Source of the DNA: Candidatus Multivorans thiocomprendens
GTDB taxonomy: Bacteria > Acidobacteriota > Thermoanaerobaculia > Multivoradales > Multivoraceae
DNA length: 46,331 nucleotides
NCBI GenBank assembly: GCA_027493375.1
Contig: JAPVWO010000301.1
Location: forward strand, 1-46,331
Reading direction: 5' to 3'
Made by a program: the position numbers and the translations under genes. Every line of letters starts with the position of its first letter. Position 1 is the first letter of the stretch. Below, one piece after another: positions 1-5,871 of the stretch. The notes under the pieces were generated by a model that was not told where the DNA came from, did no database searches, and saw only the letters and a program-made list of their open reading frames with translations.

Positions 1-91
1 TAGGAGACCCGAGACCATGACCCTGCGCTGCGCACTCTATGCCCGCTATTCGTCCGACCAGCAGCGGGCCGCTTCCATCGAGGACCAGTTC

Positions 92-181
92 CGGGTCTGC
101 CGCGAGCGCGCGGAACGCGAGACATCATGTGGGAGGCGATCCGCGACGCTCACGGGTCTGCCGCGAGCGCGCGGAACGCGA
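92..181 (+). repeat. 29-bp direct repeat causing the recombinase frameshift
   Basis: Copies at 92-120 and 153-181 are identical and offset by 61 bp, with 32 bp of unrelated sequence between them. Because 61 is not a multiple of three, the reading frame of the recombinase changes between the copies. This looks like a local duplication or a templated repair event. Confidence 0.85.
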
Positions 182-527
182 AGGCTGGAAGGTCGTCGGC
201 TGCTACAAGGACTCCGCCATATCCGGCGACAGCGTGATCCTCCGGCCCGGCGTCCAGGCGCTTCTGGAGGACGCGCGGCGGGGCGCGTTCGAGATCGTCG
301 TCGCGGAGGCGCTGGACCGGGTGAGCCGCGACCAGGCCGACGTTGCGACCCTCCACAAGCATCCGCGCTTCGCCGGCGTGACGATCTTCACGCTCGCGGC
401 AGGCGAAGGCGAGATCAACGAGCTGCATGTCGGCCTCAAGGGCACGATGAACGCGCTGTTCCTGAAGGACCTCGCGGCGAAGACGCGCCGGGGGCTCCGG
501 GGCCGGACACGGCAGGGGGAAGGGGGC

Positions 528-558
528 GACCGACACTCCCAAATCGGGAATGTCGGTC
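528..558. repeat. 13-bp inverted repeat at the truncation point of the recombinase
   Basis: GACCGACACTCCC (528-540) and GGGAATGTCGGTC (546-558) form a stem with one mismatch and a five-base loop. It sits where the recombinase homology ends, so it may be an element end or a terminator left after a deletion. No T-tract follows. Confidence 0.5.
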
Positions 559-662
559 TCGGTGGTAGCGGGGGCGCGTAGACGCCGCCGTAGCAGGGCG
601 CACGGACTGAGGGAACGCTGAAGGCGACCTGCAGTACGTCAAAGCGGCCCGAGGGAGTACGG

Positions 663-717
663 CCTGCTACGGCGAGCGGATCCGCGGCCGCAGTAGGACC
701 TCGGTGAAACATGCGGG
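663..717. repeat. Palindromic dispersed repeat, family A, copy 1
   Basis: This stretch is centred on GCGGATCCGCG. Its right half (GGACCTCGGTGAAA then GCGGG) matches the right half of the palindrome at 38671-38743. The left arm is shorter here. The copy abuts the 3' end of the vapC gene, which fits an intergenic palindromic repeat. Confidence 0.55.
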
Positions 718-1161
718 TTAGAAGCTTGCGCCGCGGACCTCACACGTAGCGTTCTGCGGCGCAAGCTCCTGGTTGTGCAGGACGACGATGTCGGACGCCT
801 CGGCGAGCTGGGCGTCTGCCGTGACCAGCGTGAGGTCCATCACCTTCGCGGTAGCGGCGAGAAAGCGGTCCGCGGGATCTCGGTGCGGAAGGTCGACCGT
901 ACGACTCGCCAGCGCGATCTCGTGCGTCAACGGAGCCTCGCGAGTCGGCATTTCTTCCATCGCCCTCTCGATCCAGGCCTCGACAGGATGGTCGAGTCCG
1001 AGACGATCCTTCTCAACGAGCAGGACCAACTCCCAGAGACTGATCGGCGAGAGCCAGAGGTCGTTCCCGGGGGCCTCGATAGCTGACGCGACCTGCTCTG
1101 AAAGGCGCTCCGGCTCCAGTTGACTCCAAACCCAGATGTGCGTGTCCAGCAGTAGCCTCAA
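718..1161 (-). CDS. vapC: PIN-domain ribonuclease toxin (VapC family)
   Basis: This is a 147-residue PIN-domain protein, the usual size for VapC toxins, which cleave RNA with a Mg2+-binding acidic cluster. The acidic residues are visible: D6 in LLLDTHIW, E44 in SLWELVLL, D95/D98 in LPHRDPADRF and D116 in LVTADAQL. The start is TTG (1161-1159) and overlaps the TGA stop of the upstream antitoxin gene as TTGA, so the two are translationally coupled in antitoxin-toxin order. The DTHIW...WELxxL...HRDPADR pattern is typical of VapC paired with Phd/YefM-type antitoxins. Target RNA cannot be inferred. The gene looks intact. Confidence 0.9.
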   Translation of the reverse strand: MRLLLDTHIWVWSQLEPERLSEQVASAIEAPGNDLWLSPISLWELVLLVEKDRLGLDHPVEAWIERAMEEMPTREAPLTHEIALASRTVDLPHRDPADRFLAATAKVMDLTLVTADAQLAEASDIVVLHNQELAPQNATCEVRGASF

Positions 1162-1400
1162 GACCGCAGGGCTTCCCAGTCGTCTTCGTCCACGACCGGC
1201 GAGATGATGTCACCGAGAATGCGACCCGTACCCCGCATCTGACCGAGCACACGGCGCGGTTGAACGGCCGGCGAGGGCGGGACGATCTCGGCCACCGGTT
1301 TGCCGAAGCGGGTGACGAGCACCGGCTCCCCGGTTCGGTTGACCTGCTTCAGCACCGCCAGGCAGGTTGCCTTGAACTTCGAAACGGCGATCTCTTCCAT
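1158..1400 (-). CDS. Antitoxin, Phd/YefM family
   Basis: This 80-residue protein starts MEEIAVSKFKATCLAVLKQV and continues TGEPVLVTRFGKPVAEIVP, the Phd/YefM antitoxin fold that binds its own promoter DNA. The C-terminal tail (GRILGDIISPVVDEDDWEAL) would wrap the PIN toxin encoded immediately downstream. A start 13 codons upstream is possible, but the ATG at 1400 has a strong GGAGGAG Shine-Dalgarno sequence six bases away and is preferred. It overlaps vapC by four bases. Autoregulation is expected for the family, and a candidate operator lies just upstream. Confidence 0.9.
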   Translation of the reverse strand: MEEIAVSKFKATCLAVLKQVNRTGEPVLVTRFGKPVAEIVPPSPAVQPRRVLGQMRGTGRILGDIISPVVDEDDWEALRS

Positions 1401-1429
1401 CGCTCCTCCTCCGATGCCTTGAAGCCACA

Positions 1430-1473
1430 CTTGTACCATCTCCCACGACCATGGTCAAACACTATGGTCAAAC
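1430..1473 (-). promoter_or_regulatory. Promoter and likely autoregulatory operator of the vapBC-type operon
   Basis: On the minus strand TTGACC (1458-1453) and TACAAG (1435-1430) are 17 bp apart, a plausible sigma-70 promoter upstream of the antitoxin. GTTTGACCAT occurs twice in direct orientation with a 13-bp period (1473-1464 and 1460-1451), and the second copy overlaps the palindrome GACCATGGTC. Repeats covering the -35 box are what an antitoxin repressor would bind. This is inference from layout. Confidence 0.55.
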
Positions 1474-1546
1474 CTCATCCGCTGCCGGCGAACGAAGGGG
1501 TGTGGAACCGGGGAGGAGAACGCCCGAGCTACCGCAACCTTGAGCT

Positions 1547-2407
1547 TTACTGCTCTTCCGAGCCCTCGATCTCGGCGATTCCTGACGCCGTCTCCTCGAG
1601 CAACGCCTGCGCGCCGCGGCGGATCAGGCTGCCGACCCCCGGGGCCTGGAAGAAGCTGAAGCCTTCGCGGTCACGCCACGCCAGCGGACCGCCCAGCTTG
1701 AGACCGGCGCCGAGCACCGCGTCGCGGATGCGGTCGACCATCGCCTCGTACTCCGGTTCGCCCTGGCGCTTGCCCGAGAAGCTGTAGAGGTCGGTGGACG
1801 CCGCGAACACGACATCGACGCCGGGAACGGCCGCAATCTCCTCCACCGCGTCGACACCGGCAGGCGACTCGATCATCGCGACGATCAGGATGTTCTCGTT
1901 CGCCGTGGCCCGGTAATCCCGGCCCCACAAGGCGCCGTACTGGCCGCCGCCGAGGCTGCGCCGACCTTCCGGCGGGAACTTGGCGAAGCGGACGGCGCGC
2001 TCCATCTTCTCGGCGGTGCGCACCATCGGCACGACGATGCCGAGTGCGCCGAGATCGACGGCCTTCTGGATGTCGCTCTCGGTCGCATCCGGCACCCGGA
2101 TGAACGGGATGGCCGACGCGTCACGGCAGGCCCAGAGCATCCTCGCCACGTCCTGGTAGGTCAGCGGGCTGTGCTGCATCTCGATCCAGGTGAAGTCGAA
2201 ACCGGCGTTGGCGGCCGCGCAGTAGCTTTCGGGATCGGCCGAGGAGATGCTGACGCCGACGACGCCCTCGCCGTTCATCAGCTTCTGCTTGGCGGTGTTG
2301 TACATCCGCGCGCCGTCGTCCTGGGCCGCCGCCGGCGCAACCGCCAGCGCGAGACTCAGGCCGACCGCGGTCGCGATGGCAAGCCGAACCGTTCTTCTCG
2401 TTCTCAT
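1547..2407 (-). CDS. Exported HpcH/HpaI-type aldolase / citrate lyase family protein
   Basis: This is a 286-residue protein. After a hydrophobic signal peptide (RRTVRLAIATAVGLSLALAV, AxA-type cleavage near APAAA/QDD) it shows the HpcH/HpaI TIM-barrel: GVSISSADPESYCAAANAGFDF, WIEMQHSPL, IRVPDATESDIQKAVDLGALGIVVP, and MIESPAGVDAVEEIAAVPGVDVVF. Family members cleave or form C-C bonds of 2-keto acids with a divalent metal. The ATG at 2407 has GGGAGG upstream and overlaps the stop of the hydratase gene (ATGA), so the two are coupled. A signal peptide is unusual for this normally cytoplasmic family. The natural substrate is not evident. Confidence 0.85.
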   Translation of the reverse strand: MRTRRTVRLAIATAVGLSLALAVAPAAAQDDGARMYNTAKQKLMNGEGVVGVSISSADPESYCAAANAGFDFTWIEMQHSPLTYQDVARMLWACRDASAIPFIRVPDATESDIQKAVDLGALGIVVPMVRTAEKMERAVRFAKFPPEGRRSLGGGQYGALWGRDYRATANENILIVAMIESPAGVDAVEEIAAVPGVDVVFAASTDLYSFSGKRQGEPEYEAMVDRIRDAVLGAGLKLGGPLAWRDREGFSFFQAPGVGSLIRRGAQALLEETASGIAEIEGSEEQ

Positions 2408-3267
2408 GCGTCCTCCCTCGCTTCCGAAGCGTCTTCCGTCTCCGCCGGCGTCTGCCCGGCCCGGCCGCCGCGCTGACCGCGCAGCGCCAGGTCGACGCCG
2501 ACGAGGCGCCGGTTGCCCTCGACCCGACTGGAACTGCCCCGGATTTCCCGAACCACCAGGTAGTCCGCGAAGGCGGCCTCGACGTTCGCGCTGTAGCCCA
2601 TGGCATCCTGGGCCTTGTTCACGGCGAGCTTGCCGAGGCGCAGCACCGCCGGGTCGTTCTCGGCGATCCGTTCGGCATAGGCCATCGTCTCGCGTTCCAG
2701 TTCGTCCTCCGCGTGGACCCGGTTGACCAGGCCCAGTTCGCGCGCCTCCTCGGCGTCGATGAAGCGGCTCTCGAACAGCAGCTCCTTCGCCTTGCGGGGA
2801 TGGATGTCCCAGGGCACGGTGAAGGTCTCGAACAGGCTCGCCAGGAAGCGGGCGCTCGGCGCCGCGAAGATCAGGTCCATCGCCGCCGCGATCATCCAGC
2901 CGCCGAAGATGCAGTAGCCGTGCACCATCGCGATCGTCGGCTTCGGCAGGTTGCGCCACTTGACCGTGTTGTCCAGGTTGTACCAGCGGAACGCCTCGTA
3001 CCAGTCCATGCCGACCCACTGGGTCAGTCCCCGGGCCTCGACGTCCGCCTGCTGCTCCGGCGTGCCCAGGTCGTGGCCGGACGAGAAGTGCTTGCCGTCG
3101 CCCTTGAGCACGACGACCCGGACCTCGTCGTCGGCCATCGCCCGGTCGAGCTGGCGGTCCAGGTCGTCGAGCAGCTTCCAGCTCTGCGCGTTGTGGTAGC
3201 GGGCGCGGTCAAGCGTCAGCACCGCCACCGGACCGCGCCGTTCGTAGCGAACCTCTTCTGCTGCCAT
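2404..3267 (-). CDS. Enoyl-CoA hydratase/isomerase (crotonase) family protein
   Basis: This 287-residue crotonase-fold protein contains VAVLTLDRARYHNAQSW, the first oxyanion-hole segment VLKGDGKHFSSGHDLG and the second one KPTIAMVHGYCIFGGWMIAAAMDLIFA, followed by a C-terminal helical region. The family hydrates, isomerises or cleaves acyl-CoA thioesters in the cytoplasm. The start MAAEEVRYERRG at 3267 has GAGGACAGG upstream; MTGRGQD seven codons earlier is an alternative. The stop overlaps the aldolase start by four bases. The C-terminus after about residue 265 is low-complexity and Arg/Glu rich. The gene is divergent from the sulfatase, with 35 bp between starts. The specific acyl-CoA cannot be assigned. 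Confidence 0.85.
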   Translation of the reverse strand: MAAEEVRYERRGPVAVLTLDRARYHNAQSWKLLDDLDRQLDRAMADDEVRVVVLKGDGKHFSSGHDLGTPEQQADVEARGLTQWVGMDWYEAFRWYNLDNTVKWRNLPKPTIAMVHGYCIFGGWMIAAAMDLIFAAPSARFLASLFETFTVPWDIHPRKAKELLFESRFIDAEEARELGLVNRVHAEDELERETMAYAERIAENDPAVLRLGKLAVNKAQDAMGYSANVEAAFADYLVVREIRGSSSRVEGNRRLVGVDLALRGQRGGRAGQTPAETEDASEAREDA

Positions 3268-3302
3268 ATCCTGTCCTCGGCCTGTCATGTGGGGGGAAAC
3301 CG

Positions 3303-5150
3303 ATGAAGCGTAGCGCACCGCCTGCAGCCATCGAGCCGGCCACTGGGTGCGCCGGCGTCTTCGCCGGCATCCGGCGCGAAGCGACGGCCTGCGGGCATCC
3401 TGCCTCACTCGCCGTCGCTCTGTTTGCCGTCTGCGCCCTGGCCTGCGGCGGCGGCACGGAGCGACCCAACATCGTCCTGGTCATGACCGACGACCAGGGC
3501 TACGGCGACTTCGGCTTCACCGGCAACCCGGTCCTCCGGACGCCGCACCTCGACGCCCTGGCCGCGCAGAGCTCACAGGTCGAGCGCTTCTACGTCAGCC
3601 CCGTCTGCACGCCGACGCGCGCCTCGCTGATGACGGGCCGCTACAACTACCGCACCCGCGCCATCGACACCTACATCGGCCGGGCGATGATGGAACCGGA
3701 AGAGGTGACGATCGCCGAGATGCTCCGGGACGCCGGCTACGCCACCGGCATCTTCGGCAAGTGGCACCTGGGCGACGCCTACCCGATGCGCGCGATGGAC
3801 CAGGGCTTCCAGGAGAGTCTGGTCCACCGCGGCGGCGGCATCGGACAGCCGTCCGACCCGCCCGGCGGCGAGGGCAAGTACACGGACGCCGTGCTGTTTC
3901 GCAACGGACAACGCGAGGAGACGGCCGGGTACTGCACGGACGTCTACTTCGACGCCGCGTTCGACTTCATGGAGCGGGCGGCCGGAGAGGGCCGGCCGTT
4001 CTTCGCCTACGTACCGACGAACGCGCCCCATGGTCCGTTCCACGACGTTCCGGAGGACTGGCTGGCGCACTACGGGCAGGTAGACCTGACCGCGGCGCTT
4101 CCCGATCCCGGCCAGGTCAGCGAGCAGGTCCTCGATCGGCTGGCGCGCAGCTACGCCATGATCAGCAACATCGACGACAACATCGGCCGACTGATGGCGC
4201 GGCTCGACGAACTGGGCCTCGCGGAGAACACGCTCGTCGTCTTCCTGGTCGACAACGGACCGGATCGCGACCGCTACAACGCCGGACTCCGCGGCCGCAA
4301 GGGAGCCGTGTTCGAGGGCGGCATCCGGTCGCCTCTGCTGGCGCGGTGGCCGGGACATCTGCCGGCCGGCGGTGAAGCCGTGGACCGGATCGGCGCACAC
4401 ATCGACATCACGCCGACGCTGCTCGACGCTGCCGGTGTCGAACGGCCCCCGGGGCTCCATCTCGACGGCCGCAGCCTGCTCGGCCTGCTGGCCGGCCACG
4501 ACGACGCCGCGGCCTGGCCCGACCGCACCCTGTACTTCCAGTTCCACCGGGGAGACGAACCGACCGCGTTTCGTTCCTTCGCCGCGGTCGGCCAGCGTTA
4601 CAAGCTGGTCCATCCCTCCCCGCGCGGCGAGGGGGACTGGGATGGCGAACTCGCCCTCGAGCTCTACGACCTCGAGGCGGATCCGGCCGAGACCCGGAAC
4701 CTGATCGACGACGCACCCGAGATCGCAGCCGGGATGAGCGACGACTACCTGGAGTGGTTCGAGGACGTGAGCTCCACCCGCCCGGACAACTACGCGCCGC
4801 CGCGGATCGTCGTCGGCACGGACCAGGAACCTGTGACCGTCCTCACCCGCCAGGACTGGCGGCGGATCACCGACGACCAGGGCTGGCGGCCGACCTCGCG
4901 GGGCCGCTGGCTGCTGAGCGCAAGGGAGGACGCGACGTTCGACGTCGAGGTGCGGCTGGTCGCCGGCTCCAGCGCTCCGGTGCTCCTCGACGTTGGCGAC
5001 CGGGAGCTCAGCCAGGACCTGGCCCCGGATCAGCAGACCGCGACCTTTGACGAGGTCCCGGCGCCGGCCGGCGACTTCGCGCTCAGCGCGGCGGCCGGCG
5101 AAGGCGAGGACCGGCGAGGAGCGCATCAGGTCGTGCTGCGACGGCGCTAG
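3303..5150 (+). CDS. Sulfatase (type I, formylglycine-dependent), probably a lipoprotein
   Basis: This is a 615-residue alkaline-phosphatase-superfamily sulfatase. RPNIVLVMTDDQGYGDFG supplies the metal-binding Asp pair (D63, D64). VCTPTRASLMTGRY is the CxPxR signature whose Cys102 is converted to formylglycine. IFGKWHLG, NAPHGPFHDV and VFLVDNGPD are further core motifs. About 100 residues at the C-terminus (after YAPPRIVVG) form a small beta domain. The N-terminus carries a hydrophobic stretch ending VCALACGGG, compatible with a lipoprotein signal. Residues about 13-27 of the long n-region are encoded by dispersed-repeat DNA (see 3342-3390). No other ATG lies before the catalytic domain, so 3303 (GGGGGGAAACCG upstream) was chosen. 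The substrate is probably a sulfated glycan or steroid; it is not determinable here. Confidence 0.9.
   Translation: MKRSAPPAAIEPATGCAGVFAGIRREATACGHPASLAVALFAVCALACGGGTERPNIVLVMTDDQGYGDFGFTGNPVLRTPHLDALAAQSSQVERFYVSPVCTPTRASLMTGRYNYRTRAIDTYIGRAMMEPEEVTIAEMLRDAGYATGIFGKWHLGDAYPMRAMDQGFQESLVHRGGGIGQPSDPPGGEGKYTDAVLFRNGQREETAGYCTDVYFDAAFDFMERAAGEGRPFFAYVPTNAPHGPFHDVPEDWLAHYGQVDLTAALPDPGQVSEQVLDRLARSYAMISNIDDNIGRLMARLDELGLAENTLVVFLVDNGPDRDRYNAGLRGRKGAVFEGGIRSPLLARWPGHLPAGGEAVDRIGAHIDITPTLLDAAGVERPPGLHLDGRSLLGLLAGHDDAAAWPDRTLYFQFHRGDEPTAFRSFAAVGQRYKLVHPSPRGEGDWDGELALELYDLEADPAETRNLIDDAPEIAAGMSDDYLEWFEDVSSTRPDNYAPPRIVVGTDQEPVTVLTRQDWRRITDDQGWRPTSRGRWLLSAREDATFDVEVRLVAGSSAPVLLDVGDRELSQDLAPDQQTATFDEVPAPAGDFALSAAAGEGEDRRGAHQVVLRRR
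3342..3390 (-). repeat. Dispersed GC-rich repeat, family B, copy 1 (inside the sulfatase 5' end)
   Basis: Read on the minus strand this copy is CGCGCCGGATGCCGGCG, two variable bases, then GACGCCGGCGCACCCAGT. It is nearly identical to the copy at 5161-5216. Here it is translated as TGCAGVFAGIRREA, an Arg-containing segment just before the hydrophobic core of the signal sequence. Confidence 0.75.
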
Positions 5151-5234
5151 CGCGGCAGAGCGTCCAGAAGCCGGCGCTACGCGCCGGATGCCGGCGGTGA
5201 CGCCGGCGCACCCAGTCTCTGCCGCGCTAGCGCC
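5143..5234. repeat. Family B repeat, copy 2, bounded by a perfect 18-bp inverted repeat
   Basis: GGCGCTAGCGCGGCAGAG (5143-5160) and its exact reverse complement (5217-5234) enclose 56 bp with the family B core GATGCCGGCGGTGACGCCGG then CGCACCCAGT. The left arm includes the sulfatase stop codon. The core is itself self-complementary (GCCGGCG/CGCCGGC). Flanking terminal inverted repeats make it look like a very short non-autonomous element. It could also act as the sulfatase terminator, though no T-tract follows. Confidence 0.75.
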
Positions 5235-5263
5235 GGCCGTGCCTCTGCTAATCTCCGCAGCCA

Positions 5264-5641
5264 ATGTTGCGCCGCGCCGGTTCGCCACTCACCGTCGTCA
5301 ATGCACTCGCGCTGACGACCGCCACCCTGCTCACTGGAGCCTGGGATCTGAGTGGCCACGGTCACGACGTGATAGCGGCAAGCGCCGCCTACTGCGTGGT
5401 CGACCATGAGGCGGAGACCTCCGGCATCGCCGGTGGCACCACGCTCGGCCAGGCCGCGGCGCGGCACGACCACTCCTGCGTCGCATGCAAACTGGGCCGC
5501 ACCAAGTCCGTCGAGGATCGCAAGACCTCGATCGCCGGGCCGCTCGACCTCTCCTCCACCGCGTCAGGATCCGATCACGGACCCGGGCCAAGGAGTGGCG
5601 AGGGTTGGCGGCAAACCCCGCGCGGTCCGCCCCAAGGCTGA
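5264..5641 (+). CDS. Small exported His/Cys protein (HSCVAC motif), copy 1
   Basis: This is a 125-residue protein that I do not recognise as a named family. A hydrophobic N-terminal segment (LTVVNALALTTATLLTGAW) suggests export or membrane anchoring. It is followed by HGHDVIAAS, then RHDHSCVACKLGR, and a Ser/Pro/Gly-rich tail. It is clearly paralogous to the protein at 11552-11944. They share SPL-VNALALT-AT-LT, HDV-AAS, D-EAE, LG-AAA-H-HSCVAC and PLDL. Both lie about 230-245 bp upstream of a ZnuD-like TonB receptor. The HxHSCVAC cluster suggests binding of a soft metal in the periplasm, perhaps handing metal to or sensing it for the receptor; this is inference. The start is ATG at 5264; the Shine-Dalgarno sequence is weak. 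Confidence 0.7.
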   Translation: MLRRAGSPLTVVNALALTTATLLTGAWDLSGHGHDVIAASAAYCVVDHEAETSGIAGGTTLGQAAARHDHSCVACKLGRTKSVEDRKTSIAGPLDLSSTASGSDHGPGPRSGEGWRQTPRGPPQG

Positions 5642-5871
5642 GTCGACACGTCTCCGATCCGCGCAGAGCGCGAGGCACCGGAGCCACCCCTCGCCAGGGA
5701 AGATGGCGGCCACGACGCGATCAGCCTCTAGCTAGCTAGCTAGCTAGCTGATCCCACGCAGTTGCCGCATCGCGTCGCCGACGATTTCGGCCCGCTTCCA
5801 TCTCAGCGAACACCGCAGCCAGCGCTACAACACCCTTCGACTCGGACTGAACGACCCAGGAACTCCCTACC
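5642..5871 (+). promoter_or_regulatory. Structured leader between HSCVAC protein 1 and TonB receptor 1 (candidate cis-regulatory RNA)
   Basis: This 230-bp gene-free stretch is homologous to 11945-12188, the equivalent position in the second module. Shared parts include a stem-loop starting ten bases after the stop codon (CTCCG 5652-5656 with CGGAG 5679-5683, inner CGCGC-AGA-GCGCG). A second hairpin, GATCAGC (5719-5725) with GCTGATC (5747-5753), has its loop expanded by (CTAG)5. Just before the receptor ATG is the conserved block TTCGACTCGGACTGAAC. The second hairpin pairs in both copies although two positions differ (A-U here, G-U there). It could be an attenuator, a riboswitch-like element or a processing site. 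Confidence 0.55.
5728..5749. repeat. (CTAG)5 microsatellite
   Basis: Five and a half perfect CTAG units lie in the loop of a leader hairpin. CTAG is a scarce tetranucleotide in many bacterial genomes, and the homologous leader at 12051-12068 has only CGTA at this point. The tract therefore arose by local expansion after the duplication. Confidence 0.9.

Larger units (their letters stand above)
17..581 (+). pseudogene. Broken serine recombinase (resolvase/invertase N-terminal domain)
   Basis: The first frame opens with MTLRCALYARYSSDQQ, the YARxSxxxQ signature of the serine recombinase catalytic domain (nucleophile Ser12). It ends shortly after position 120. The same protein resumes in another frame from about 153 with RVCRERAEREGWKVVG, then the conserved EALDRVSRDQ and NALFLKDLAAKTRRGLRGR blocks of large serine recombinases. 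A 29-bp direct repeat (92-120 and 153-181) shows that a 61-bp insertion/duplication caused the frameshift. The large C-terminal DNA-binding half, which normally brings such proteins to about 500 residues, is also missing: the second frame stops at 579-581 inside a different sequence. An AGGAG Shine-Dalgarno sequence precedes the ATG. It is a dead remnant of a mobile element or phage integrase. The recombinase identity is clear; when the element was lost is unknown. Confidence 0.85.

Noticed and set aside
1547..3019. Single 490-residue protein covering aldolase and part of hydratase
   Set aside because: The first part is an out-of-frame reading of the hydratase gene. The aldolase signal peptide and Shine-Dalgarno sequence set the start at 2407.
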